A stretch of 64,000 nt of DNA from NCBI RefSeq assembly GCF_009684755.1, contig NZ_BLBC01000014.1, positions 62,001 to 126,000 of the forward strand. The letters run 5' to 3'. Position 1 is the first letter of the stretch; every line of letters begins with the position of its first letter. Origin of the DNA: Capnocytophaga felis (GTDB lineage Bacteria; Bacteroidota; Bacteroidia; Flavobacteriales; Flavobacteriaceae). Shown in pieces: positions 53,608 through 61,872 of the stretch. Position numbers and translations under genes: made by a program. Under the pieces are notes generated by a model. It had not been told where the DNA came from, searched no databases, and saw only the letters and a program-made list of their open reading frames with translations.

Positions 53608-54549
53608 ATGGCTAAAGCATTCAAAAAACAAGCATTAGGAAGAGGTGTTTCGGTTATATTCGGAAATAATCCGGACAATGACATTAACTCAGTAAAGGAC
53701 AAAGACGCTGAAAAAATAGTAGGTAACATCATTGAACTAGAGCTTGATTTTATAGAAGTTAATCCTTTTCAACCTCGTACTTCTTTTAATGAAGAAGAAC
53801 TTAAAGGCTTGGCTTCTTCTATTGAAGAATTAGGTGTAATTCAACCTATTACGGTTCGTAAAATCGGGTTTAATAAGTTTCAATTGGTTTCTGGTGAGCG
53901 TCGTTTCAGAGCTTCGAAGTTGGCCGGATTGAAAACCATTCCTGCTTACGTTCGTATCGCTGATGATAACGAATCTCTGACAATGGCTTTGGTTGAAAAT
54001 ATCCAACGTCAAGATTTAGACCCAATTGAGATAGCTCTTTCTTATCAACGTTTGATTGAAGAAATTAATCTCACGCAAGACCAAATGAGTAAACGTGTGG
54101 GCAAAAAACGTTCTACGATTACTAACTATTTGAGACTTTTAAAGTTAGCTCCTGTAATTCAAACAGGAATTCGTGACGGATTCATTTCTATGGGACACGG
54201 ACGTGCCATCATTACCATCGAAAATCCTGAACAACAAGTAGATATTTACCAACAAATCGTTTCTCAAAATTTGTCTGTTCGTGAGACGGAAGATTTAGTT
54301 CGAAGAATTCAAAACCCTGATTTGGAAACTACTGAAAGTGAAATATCAGAAAACGAAACCTCTAAAAATCAGAGCTTAAAAGCAGGAATTCCTTCGTACA
54401 TTCAGGAGAATTTGGATAATTTCAGTCACTTTTTTGGTACGAAAGTTTCTGTAAAAGTTGCTAAAAACGGTAAAGGAACATTAACAATTCCTTTTTCTTC
54501 AGAAGAAGATTTTAAACGTATTCAAAGTTTGTTGAATAAAAATGTCTAA
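53608..54549 (+). CDS. parB: Chromosome-partitioning CTPase/parS-binding protein ParB
   Basis: 313 aa. N-terminal domain with the CTP/parS motifs (ELDFIEVNPFQPRTSFNEEEL and LVSGERRFRASKLAGL), then VENIQRQDLDPIEIALSYQRLIEE, the HTH segment MSKRVGKKRSTITNYLRLLKL, and the C-terminal dimerisation region with GKGTLTIPFSSEEDFKRI. No clear parS site was found nearby. The last 8 nt overlap the start of the next gene. Confidence 0.95.
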   Translation: MAKAFKKQALGRGVSVIFGNNPDNDINSVKDKDAEKIVGNIIELELDFIEVNPFQPRTSFNEEELKGLASSIEELGVIQPITVRKIGFNKFQLVSGERRFRASKLAGLKTIPAYVRIADDNESLTMALVENIQRQDLDPIEIALSYQRLIEEINLTQDQMSKRVGKKRSTITNYLRLLKLAPVIQTGIRDGFISMGHGRAIITIENPEQQVDIYQQIVSQNLSVRETEDLVRRIQNPDLETTESEISENETSKNQSLKAGIPSYIQENLDNFSHFFGTKVSVKVAKNGKGTLTIPFSSEEDFKRIQSLLNKNV

Positions 54550-55153
54550 ATCAATTGTTTTCATATTTATAATGTGGCTTAGCTTGTATGTATCGTATGC
54601 ACAACAGGGAGCTGGTGTACAAGATACATTACAAGCGAAAGCTGTAAAAAGTGAATTTCAAATAATACAACAACCCACTTGGAATACAGACCCTCTTTCC
54701 CCTGCAAAGGCAGCATTTTACTCTGCCGTTCTTCCCGGTTTAGGACAAATCTATAACAAAAGTTATTGGAAAGTACCTCTCGTTTACGGAGCTATCGGGA
54801 CAGGGATTTACTTTTATATCCGAAATACAAAAGAATTCAACCGATACCAAACAGCATATAAAAGACGAATGGCAGGACATACCGATGATGAATTTTACGG
54901 GAATAGGAGTGATGGTCAGCCACGTTTAAGCACCGATGGTTTGCGTAGAGCTCAACAATTTTACAGAAGAAATCAGGAACTTTCCTTGTTAATTACAGCG
55001 GGCTTGTACGCACTTAACATCATTGAAGCCAATGTAGATGCACATTTAAAGCAATTCAATGTAGATGAGCGTCTTTCTGTTGAACCTTTTTTTCAATCAA
55101 ACGAGGTAAACGCAAAGCCTATGTTTGGAATAACAATGCAATATCGTTTTTAA
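54542..55153 (+). CDS. DUF5683 membrane/secreted protein
   Basis: 203 aa. A signal peptide (MSKSIVFIFIMWLSLYVSYAQ) is followed by SPAKAAFYSAVLPGLGQIYNKSYWKVPLVYGAIG, typical of DUF5683, a second hydrophobic segment (LITAGLYALNIIEANVDAHL), and a beta-like C-terminus. It normally follows parB in Flavobacteriia; function is unknown. Start overlaps parB by ATGTCTAA, so translation is coupled. Confidence 0.85.
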   Translation: MSKSIVFIFIMWLSLYVSYAQQGAGVQDTLQAKAVKSEFQIIQQPTWNTDPLSPAKAAFYSAVLPGLGQIYNKSYWKVPLVYGAIGTGIYFYIRNTKEFNRYQTAYKRRMAGHTDDEFYGNRSDGQPRLSTDGLRRAQQFYRRNQELSLLITAGLYALNIIEANVDAHLKQFNVDERLSVEPFFQSNEVNAKPMFGITMQYRF

Positions 55154-55209
55154 TACTTTCTTCCTCAAGGATATAAACTTTAAGAGTATTGTATTAAATC
55201 CCCATCTAA

Positions 55210-56856
55210 ATGAAATATATTTTACTTATCATCAGCTTTTTTACAATTTCTTTCATTTCTTTGGCTCAAAATAAAGAACCAAAAGTTAAACGCATTGAAA
55301 TCGTTTATGGAGGTGAATTCACTATTGACAATGCAAAATATCCTGGGGCAACCATTTTTAAGTCGGACGGAAATAAAGTTCAATTTAGGCATCAAGGATT
55401 AGATGTATGGTGTAATTTGGCTGTACTTTATGAGGAAAAAAATATTGTAATCGCTCACGGAGATGTACTTGTACAACAAGGAGATACATTACAGATGAAT
55501 AGCCAATACATCTCCTATGACGGAAATCTGAAAACAGCCGTAGCTAAGGAAAATGTAGTTCTGAAAAACGAAACAATGACCCTTGAAACAGAAGAACTTT
55601 TTCTGGACAGAAATACACAAGAAGCTTACTATAATAACTTCGGGAAAATCACTGATGTAGAAAATGAATTGACAAGCCAAACAGGAAAGTACTTCATTAC
55701 CAAAAAGAAAAATCAATTTACCAATTCCGTAAAGATTGTCAATAAAGATTTTACAGTAGATTCACAAGTGTTGGATTATTATCATCCTACGGGAAATGCT
55801 TATTTCTACGGAGCTACAACCATTATCGGGCAGGATTATAAAGTTTACTGTGAACGAGGTTTTTACGATACACGAAAAGAAGAAGGTTACTTTATGAAAA
55901 ACGCAACTATCGATTATGATTTAAAAACCTTAAAAGGAGATAGTTTGTATTTTGACAAAAAGAAAAACTTTGCTTCCGGAACAAATAATATCGTTGTGAT
56001 TGACACCATCAACAAAACCATAGTTAAGGGACATTATGGCGAAATTCACAAGGCTAAAGATTCAATGTTTATAACCAAAAAGCCCGTAATTATCTCATTA
56101 ATTGAAAAAGATTCAATGTATATGCACGGAAAGAAAATACTGGTTACGGGGAAAGAGAAGAACAGAATAATTCGGGTGTTCCCTGATGCTCGTATTTTTA
56201 AATCGGATATGCAGGCAAAATGTGATTCCATTCACTCTGACGAATTTAACGGGCTTACGCAACTTATCGGCAAACCTGTGGTTTGGACAGGGGAAAGCCA
56301 AATGACAGGAGACAGTATCCACTTGATAGCCAACACAAAAACAGAGCAACTGGATTCACTTAAAGTTTTCAACAATGCGTTAGTGGTTGAAAAAGACACA
56401 CTGAGTGACGGATACAATCAAGTAAAAGGAAAAGTTTTGTATGGCAAGTTCAAGAAAAATCAGCTCAAGCAAATTGATTTTCTTCAAAATACCGAATCTA
56501 TCTATTATGTTTACAACGATAAAAAGGAAATGGTAGGCATCAATAAACTGACTTGCAGCCATATTAAACTTCATTTGGACGGGCAGCAACAAGTTGAACA
56601 AGTTGTTTTTATCACGCAACCCGTAGGAGATTTGTATCCTGAGGACAAGCTCCACAAAAATGACCGAAAGTTTCGGGAATTTATATGGCGTGGCGATGAA
56701 CGAATTGCCCGCAAAGAAGAAATTTTTAGCGAGGAAGAAAGAAAATCTCAGCCTGTAAAAATACAAGGACCTAAAGAACCCGAAGAAGTTGATTTGGAAG
56801 AAGCCAAACTAAACGCCGAGCAAGACGAAAAAGAAGCTGCCGAACCCCAAAAATAG
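55210..56856 (+). CDS. OstA-like protein (LptA/LptD N-domain family)
   Basis: 548 aa with a signal peptide (MKYILLIISFFTISFISLAQ). A long run of about 25-residue beta repeats of the OstA jelly-roll type follows, for example VWCNLAVLYEEKNIVIAHGDVLVQQGDTLQMNS and AYYNNFGKITDVENE, and the C-terminus is highly charged (Glu/Lys, residues 500-548). In other bacteria the OstA fold shuttles lipopolysaccharide across the periplasm, so an LPS-transport or assembly role is likely. It probably ends the parAB operon. Confidence 0.85.
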   Translation: MKYILLIISFFTISFISLAQNKEPKVKRIEIVYGGEFTIDNAKYPGATIFKSDGNKVQFRHQGLDVWCNLAVLYEEKNIVIAHGDVLVQQGDTLQMNSQYISYDGNLKTAVAKENVVLKNETMTLETEELFLDRNTQEAYYNNFGKITDVENELTSQTGKYFITKKKNQFTNSVKIVNKDFTVDSQVLDYYHPTGNAYFYGATTIIGQDYKVYCERGFYDTRKEEGYFMKNATIDYDLKTLKGDSLYFDKKKNFASGTNNIVVIDTINKTIVKGHYGEIHKAKDSMFITKKPVIISLIEKDSMYMHGKKILVTGKEKNRIIRVFPDARIFKSDMQAKCDSIHSDEFNGLTQLIGKPVVWTGESQMTGDSIHLIANTKTEQLDSLKVFNNALVVEKDTLSDGYNQVKGKVLYGKFKKNQLKQIDFLQNTESIYYVYNDKKEMVGINKLTCSHIKLHLDGQQQVEQVVFITQPVGDLYPEDKLHKNDRKFREFIWRGDERIARKEEIFSEEERKSQPVKIQGPKEPEEVDLEEAKLNAEQDEKEAAEPQK

Positions 56857-56884
56857 TTCGGCTGACAGTTATAAAAAAACATAC

Positions 56885-56963
56885 GGCAAACTGAAAAAAG
56901 TTTGCCTATAAACTGAAAACACTTTGACGCCAAAGTTAAAATACTTTACGGTCAAAGTGTTTT
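56885..56963 (+). terminator. tandem hairpins after the OstA-like gene, the second a terminator
   Basis: Hairpin 1: a perfect 8-bp stem 56885-56892/56899-56906. Hairpin 2: a 13-bp outer stem 56916-56928/56951-56963 with an inner AAAGT/ACTTT stem, followed by a T-rich tract. The second is a good intrinsic terminator. Confidence 0.75.
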
Positions 56964-57385
56964 TGTTTTTACCAAAAAGATCAAACTTAGAAAATTATCA
57001 TTATAAATTTCTTCCCGTTAGAAAATAAAAAAATATACGTATAAAAAATAATTTATCGATTAGCTTCATCATTAAAAAATACTCTTACACTTTCGGAAAT
57101 ATCAAATAACATAGCAAATAAAACACTAAGGAAATTAATAAATTCAAGGTTAAAAAATTTCACTTTTCGAGTGTAGTAAGTTTGAAAGTTCGCAGTAAAA
57201 TAAATTATTTTTTAGTGTTAATTTCATATTCTTAAACTTTCAGTGCTTTTGATTTAAGGTAAAAAAGCAAATATCAGAAAGTCATAATCTGTAATTATTA
57301 AAGTCTATTTTTATCTTATTTTACTGGTATAAAAATGGCTGAAAAATAGCATTTATAATTAATTGAAAGTCAATAAGCAAAAAAA
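56964..57385. other. non-coding AT-rich part of a 720-bp gap
   Basis: No open frame with a plausible protein and no recognisable RNA gene. Short inverted pieces such as ACTTTC/GAAAGT recur. I can support nothing more specific. Confidence 0.4.
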
Positions 57386-57486
57386 CGTACGTCAGAAAAT
57401 AAATTTCTTGACGCTAAGAAAAAAATTTCCTGACGTCAAGAAGTTTCTAATCATACGTCAGTAATTTCATAATAGTACGTATCGAC
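57386..57486. repeat. TGACG-rich nested inverted repeats
   Basis: Four TGACG or CGTCA cores lie in about 75 bp: 57388-57395, 57408-57414, 57430-57440 and 57454-57461. They can pair in alternative ways: TTCTTGACG with CGTCAAGAA (57406-57414 with 57434-57442) or CGTCAGAAA with TTTCTTGACG. The cluster is followed by GTACGTAT and then the rlmD terminator. See the finding. Confidence 0.6.
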
Positions 57487-57490
57487 ATAA

Positions 57491-57531
57491 AAAATCTCCG
57501 TTAAAAACATTCGGATTTTAACGGAGATTTT
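57491..57531 (-). terminator. rlmD terminator
   Basis: A perfect 16-bp stem (57491-57506 and 57516-57531) with a 9-nt loop, T-run on the minus strand, 46 bp after the rlmD stop. Confidence 0.9.
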
Positions 57532-57576
57532 GTCTTTTTGGTATGTGTATTTCTATTTTTATTGCTCTATGGCTGC

Positions 57577-58986
57577 TTATCTTTTCTCTAAAAGTACCAC
57601 ATTTTCCACGTGATGCGTCTGCGGAAACATATCTACGGGTTGCACTTTGGTAACCTTATACATTGCGTCCATTAACGCCAAGTCGCGTGCTTGCGTAGCA
57701 GAATTACAACTCACATACACCACTTTAGGTGGGGCAATGTTGAGGATTTGCTGTACTACGTCCTTGTGCATTCCGTCGCGGGGCGGGTCGGTGATAATCA
57801 GGTCAGGGGTTCCGTTTTCAGCAATAAACGTCTCGTTGAAAACGTTTTTCATATCGCCCACAAAAAAATCAACGTTAGCAATATTATTGTTTCGGGCATT
57901 GGCTTTGGCATCTTCAATAGCTTCCGGAACTGCCTCTACGCCAACCACTTTCTTAGCTTTCTTAGCCACGAATTGAGCGATGGTACCCGTTCCGGTATAA
58001 AGGTCGTACACCAATTCATTTCCGGTTAGTCCAGCAAAATTGCGGGTTACTTTGTAGAGTTCGTAAGCCTGTTCGGAATTGGTTTGATAGAAGGATTTAG
58101 CGTTGATTTTGAACCGCAAACCTTCCATTTCCTCAAAGATGTAATCGCGTCCTTTGTAGCAAATAATTTCTTGGTCGTATATCGAATCGTTTGCTTTTCC
58201 GTTGATAATATATTGAAGCGATGTGATTTGCGGAATTTTTTCCGACAGGAAGTCGAGCAACAGTTCCCGTTTGGTTTTATTTTCCGAGAAGAATTGAATG
58301 ACCACCATAAGCTCACCGGTGGAAGCGGTTCGTATCATCATCGAACGCAACAAACCTGACTGATTACGAGGGCTGTAGAACGGCATTTCGTGTTCCAAGG
58401 CGAACTGCTTTACCGCCAAGCGTATGGCATTGGACGGGTCGGCTTGCAAATGGCATTTTTTAACGTCAAGAATTTTATCCCAAGCCCCCGAAATGTGAAA
58501 GCCCAGCCCGTTGCGATTGTCAAGATTTTCTGAATCCTTTATTTCTTCGGGCGTGAGCCAACGCGTATCGGAAAAGGAAAATTCCATTTTATTGCGGTAA
58601 AAATAGATTTTTTCCGAGCCTAAAATGGGCTGTATTTCAGGGAGTTCTATTTTCCCTAAGCGTTTGAGATTATTTTCCACCTCTTGCTGTTTGTAAAAAA
58701 GCTGATGTTCGTAGCTCATATTTTGCCACTTACATCCGCCACAATACCCGAAGTGTTCGCAAACGGGAGCGGTTCGCTTTTCTGATTCCTTATGGATTTT
58801 CGTTACAAATCCTTCGTAATAAGCAGTTCTTTTTTTGGTAGTTTGAACATCCACCACGTCACCCGGTACGGCATCTGAAAGGAAAATAACCCTTCCGTCA
58901 GGGGCTTTGGCTACGCTTTTGCCTTTCGCACCGGCATCGATGACTTCTATATTTTCAAAAATTAAATTTTTATTTTTTCTTCCCAT
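57577..58986 (-). CDS. rlmD: 23S rRNA (uracil-C5)-methyltransferase, RlmD type
   Basis: 469 aa from the ATG at 58986 (MGRKNKNLIF). A TRAM domain (residues about 8-65) is followed by an iron-sulfur-like cluster motif with Cys76, Cys82 and Cys85 (VCEHFGYCGGCKW) and a fourth Cys near 165. The SAM motif is VYDLYTGTGTIAQFVA, and the catalytic Cys is in VYVSCNSATQARDL. It makes m5U in 23S rRNA, most likely U1939; U747 cannot be excluded. The longer frame to 59040 passes through the promoter. Confidence 0.93.
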   Translation of the reverse strand: MGRKNKNLIFENIEVIDAGAKGKSVAKAPDGRVIFLSDAVPGDVVDVQTTKKRTAYYEGFVTKIHKESEKRTAPVCEHFGYCGGCKWQNMSYEHQLFYKQQEVENNLKRLGKIELPEIQPILGSEKIYFYRNKMEFSFSDTRWLTPEEIKDSENLDNRNGLGFHISGAWDKILDVKKCHLQADPSNAIRLAVKQFALEHEMPFYSPRNQSGLLRSMMIRTASTGELMVVIQFFSENKTKRELLLDFLSEKIPQITSLQYIINGKANDSIYDQEIICYKGRDYIFEEMEGLRFKINAKSFYQTNSEQAYELYKVTRNFAGLTGNELVYDLYTGTGTIAQFVAKKAKKVVGVEAVPEAIEDAKANARNNNIANVDFFVGDMKNVFNETFIAENGTPDLIITDPPRDGMHKDVVQQILNIAPPKVVYVSCNSATQARDLALMDAMYKVTKVQPVDMFPQTHHVENVVLLEKR

Positions 58987-58995
58987 AATTGCGGG

Positions 58996-59025
58996 CAAAG
59001 ATAATTCTTTATTGATAAAGAACAA
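58996..59025 (-). promoter_or_regulatory. rlmD promoter
   Basis: Minus-strand TTG (59025-59023), 19 bp, TATCTTTG (59003-58996), only 9 bp before the ATG at 58986. The leader is therefore extremely short, near leaderless, and the longer frame to 59040 is excluded. Confidence 0.75.
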
Positions 59026-59200
59026 AATATGCCAATCCAAGCATTAATCATAACCCATATTTTATAATTTGAAACACGGAATTAAGAATTTTTTCAGATA
59101 TAAAAAAGAACAAAACATCATTCGTGCTGGTTTACAATATCTTAATTATTTTGAATTTTTAAAATCTCTTTTTAAAGAGCAACTTTTTAATTTTTTTCGG

Positions 59201-59228
59201 TTGATTATTCATTTTTTTTATATTTTTA
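59201..59228 (+). promoter_or_regulatory. bshA promoter
   Basis: TTG (59201-59203), 17 bp, TATTTTTA (59221-59228); the last base differs from the -7 consensus. 37 bp before the ATG. Confidence 0.5.
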
Positions 59229-59265
59229 CGAATTCAATATGGTAAACCCACAAAATTAATTTTAG

Positions 59266-60402
59266 ATGAATATAGCAATTGTTTGTTATCCTACCTTTGG
59301 CGGAAGTGGGGTAGTGGCAACCGAATTAGGATTGGCTTTAGCTCGGAAAGGGCATCAAGTACATTTTATAACATACAGTTACCCAGTACGTTTGGATTAT
59401 TTAGAGGTGAATATTCATTTTCACGAGGTACACGTTGAGGAATATCCGTTATTCCATTATCAGCCGTATGAATTGGCACTTTCCAGCAAGATGGTTTCTG
59501 TGATAAAAACTTACCAGATAGATGTTTTGCACGTACATTATGCCATTCCGCACGCTTATGCAGGTTATATGGCAAAACAAATGCTAAAAAAAGAAGGGAT
59601 TGAAATTCCGATGATTACAACCTTGCACGGAACGGATATTACCTTAGTGGGAAATCATCCGAATTACAAACAAGCCGTAACATTTAGCATCAATGAATCG
59701 GATGTGGTAACCTCTGTTTCAGAAAGTTTAAAGCAAGATACGTTGCGATTGTTCAATATTGAGAAAGAAATTTTTGTAATCCCGAATTTTATTGATATTG
59801 AGAAAGATATACACACAGCTCCGTGCAAACGTTCGATAATGGCACAAAAAAACGAACGAATTATCACCCATATTAGCAATTTCCGTAAGGTAAAACGAAT
59901 CCCTGATGTGATTGATGTTTTTTACCGAGTGCAACAAAAAATTCCTTCCAAATTGATACTGGCCGGAGATGGCCCTGAAAGAGAATTTGCCGAGAATAAA
60001 TGCAAACAGTTAGGCATCAAAAATAAAGTACTCTTTTTAGGAAACACGTTAGATGTAGATAGATTATTGTGTGCTTCCGATTTATTTTTATTACCTTCTG
60101 AATCAGAGAGTTTCGGGCTTTCTGCTTTGGAGGCAATGGCATCGGGCGTACCTGTAATTTCCTCAAATGCAGGAGGTTTATGTGAAGTAAATGAAAATGG
60201 TTTTTCAGGATTTTTAAGTCCTATCGGTGATATTAAAGATATGAGCAAAAATGCTATCTACATTTTGGAAGATGAAAATCGTTTGGCTCAATTCAAAAAA
60301 CAAGCAAAAATTTCTGCTAAAAGATTTGATGAACGAAAAATTATTCCGATGTACGAGGAACTTTATGAAAAAACTATAAAAAATACATTAAATAAAAATT
60401 AA
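59266..60402 (+). CDS. bshA: N-acetyl-alpha-D-glucosaminyl L-malate synthase
   Basis: 378 aa. BshA is a GT4-type retaining glycosyltransferase that makes GlcNAc-malate, the first step of bacillithiol. The start MNIAIVCYPTFGGSGVVATELGLALARKGHQVHFIT is diagnostic. VHYAIPHAYAGYMAKQML and TTLHGTDITLVG follow, and LPSESESFGLSALEAMASGVPVISSNAGG holds the sugar-nucleotide site. bshB and bshC are not in the window. The thiamine-binding gene begins 21 bp after its stop. Confidence 0.95.
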   Translation: MNIAIVCYPTFGGSGVVATELGLALARKGHQVHFITYSYPVRLDYLEVNIHFHEVHVEEYPLFHYQPYELALSSKMVSVIKTYQIDVLHVHYAIPHAYAGYMAKQMLKKEGIEIPMITTLHGTDITLVGNHPNYKQAVTFSINESDVVTSVSESLKQDTLRLFNIEKEIFVIPNFIDIEKDIHTAPCKRSIMAQKNERIITHISNFRKVKRIPDVIDVFYRVQQKIPSKLILAGDGPEREFAENKCKQLGIKNKVLFLGNTLDVDRLLCASDLFLLPSESESFGLSALEAMASGVPVISSNAGGLCEVNENGFSGFLSPIGDIKDMSKNAIYILEDENRLAQFKKQAKISAKRFDERKIIPMYEELYEKTIKNTLNKN

Positions 60403-60423
60403 CCATTCTAAATTATAAAATTT

Positions 60424-60684
60424 ATGAAAGTATCAGTAGAACTGACATTCAGTCCGTTACAAGATGATTTTGAGCAACCTATCATTCATTTTATTAAAAA
60501 GCTACGAGCTTCAGGATTAAAAGTGCTTGAAAATCCGTTAAGTACACAAGTTTATGGTGATTATGATAAAGTAATACATACACTTACCGTTGAAATAAAG
60601 GAAGTGATGGAACTCGTTGAACGTGGATTGATGTATGTAAAAATTGTAAAATCAGATAGATACGACTATGAGCCACATTTTTGA
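60424..60684 (+). CDS. Thiamine-binding MTH1187/YkoF-like protein
   Basis: 86 aa. Matches the thiamine-binding (DUF77) family: MKVSVELTFSPLQDDFEQPIIHFIKKL, SGLKVLENPLSTQVYGDYDKV, then LTVEIKEVMELVERGLMYVKIVKSDRYDYE. A single ferredoxin-like fold that forms oligomers and can bind thiamine or related pyrimidines. The stop is embedded in the start of pnuC with 17 bp overlap, so the two are translationally linked. No TPP riboswitch is seen upstream. Confidence 0.85.
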   Translation: MKVSVELTFSPLQDDFEQPIIHFIKKLRASGLKVLENPLSTQVYGDYDKVIHTLTVEIKEVMELVERGLMYVKIVKSDRYDYEPHF

Positions 60685-61342
60685 TTGGTTTTTTGCTCAA
60701 TACAAAGGTGTTGAAGCACATTTTGTTGTGTTAGAAATCATTGGTGTGTGTTTTGGTCTTTTAAGTGTTTATTTCAGTAAAAAGCGAAACATTTGGGTAT
60801 ATCCCACAGGAATTATCAGTACGGTAATTTTTGTGTATTTACTTTGGGTTAGTCGGCTTTTCGGAGATATGCTTATCAATGCTTATTATACTATTATGAG
60901 CATTTATGGTTGGATTCTTTGGGCAAAAAGCAGTAAAGACAACATACATATTGAAGTTTCAAAAACCACTAAACGTGATTGGCTGATTAGCTTAGGATTA
61001 GCTGTTTTTAGCTGGTTGTTTGTAACGGGAGTTTACCTCTTAAAACCTTACATAAATAGTGGATTTTCATCTGACGAGATTTCCTTTGATTTTCAACACT
61101 TTACTTGGGTAGATTGGACAGATATTTTCACAACCTCCATTTTCTTGGTTGGGATGTGGTTAATGGCTAAACGAAAAATTGAAAATTGGATTTGCTGGAT
61201 TATCGGAGATGTTATTTCAGTTCCGCTATATTATCATAAAGGGCTTGTATTCAGCTCTTTTCAATATTTTATTTTCACCATAATTGCAATTGCTGCTTAT
61301 TTTGAATGGAAAAGAAACTTGAACAAATCAAAAGTAAAATAG
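60668..61342 (+). CDS. pnuC: Vitamin/nucleoside transporter, PnuC family
   Basis: 224 aa with about seven membrane helices. The PnuC pattern is visible: LEIIGVCFGLLSVYFSKKRNIWVYPTGIISTVIFVYLL, then MLINAYYTIMSIYGWILW, and NWICWIIGDVISVPLYYHKGLVFSSFQYFIF. These proteins import nicotinamide riboside (PnuC), thiamine (PnuT) or riboflavin (PnuX). Neighbours point to NR or thiamine: a thiamine-binding protein upstream and a NadR-like kinase downstream. Substrate is unresolved. Confidence 0.9.
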   Translation: MSHIFDWFFAQYKGVEAHFVVLEIIGVCFGLLSVYFSKKRNIWVYPTGIISTVIFVYLLWVSRLFGDMLINAYYTIMSIYGWILWAKSSKDNIHIEVSKTTKRDWLISLGLAVFSWLFVTGVYLLKPYINSGFSSDEISFDFQHFTWVDWTDIFTTSIFLVGMWLMAKRKIENWICWIIGDVISVPLYYHKGLVFSSFQYFIFTIIAIAAYFEWKRNLNKSKVK

Positions 61343-61872
61343 TTCGTGTGGCTTTTGTAGGACCTGAGTGTACAGGAAAAACAACAATTAGTCAGACCCT
61401 TGCTAAAGATTTCCAAACAGAATGGGTGCCTGAATTTATGCGAACGTACCTTCAAAAAAAATGGGACGAAAAACAGGAAACTTGTACTTGGGATGACCTC
61501 GAAATCATTGCTTTAGGACAAATTCTATCGGAAAATGAAAGTATTCAAAAAGCAAATAAAATTATTTTTTGTGATACAAATTTGCTTGAATTAATGATTT
61601 ATTCGTATATTTACTACGGAAAATGTCCTACACAAATTGAGAAATATGCTCTTGAAAATCATTATGATATCGTTTTTTTAACGGATATTGATGTTCCTTG
61701 GCAGGCAGATGATTTACGTGATAAACCTAATGAACGCGAATTTATGTTTTCCAAGTTTAAGCAAATACTTGATGAACACAACATCAAATACATAGTAATA
61801 ACAGGCAACCTTGAAAAACGTTTAAAAACAGTAAAAGAGGTTGTTCATAAAATATTAAAAAACAATGAGTAA
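61306..61872 (+). CDS. NadR-like kinase (ATP-binding; nicotinamide riboside or thiamine kinase)
   Basis: 188 aa. Walker A is GPECTGKTT (residues 19-27). EWVPEFMRTYLQ, IIFCDTNLLELMIYSYIYYG and DDLRDKPNEREFMFSKFKQILDEHNIKYIVI correspond to the ribosylnicotinamide-kinase domain of NadR. It presumably phosphorylates the vitamin brought in by PnuC, trapping it. The first 37 bp overlap pnuC and the last 8 bp overlap the DUF4301 gene (ATGAGTAA). Confidence 0.88.
   Translation: MEKKLEQIKSKIVRVAFVGPECTGKTTISQTLAKDFQTEWVPEFMRTYLQKKWDEKQETCTWDDLEIIALGQILSENESIQKANKIIFCDTNLLELMIYSYIYYGKCPTQIEKYALENHYDIVFLTDIDVPWQADDLRDKPNEREFMFSKFKQILDEHNIKYIVITGNLEKRLKTVKEVVHKILKNNE

Noticed and set aside
60403-60423. 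TPP riboswitch before the thiamine-binding/PnuC operon
   Set aside because: The gap is only 21 bp and lacks CUGAGA and the other TPP motifs.
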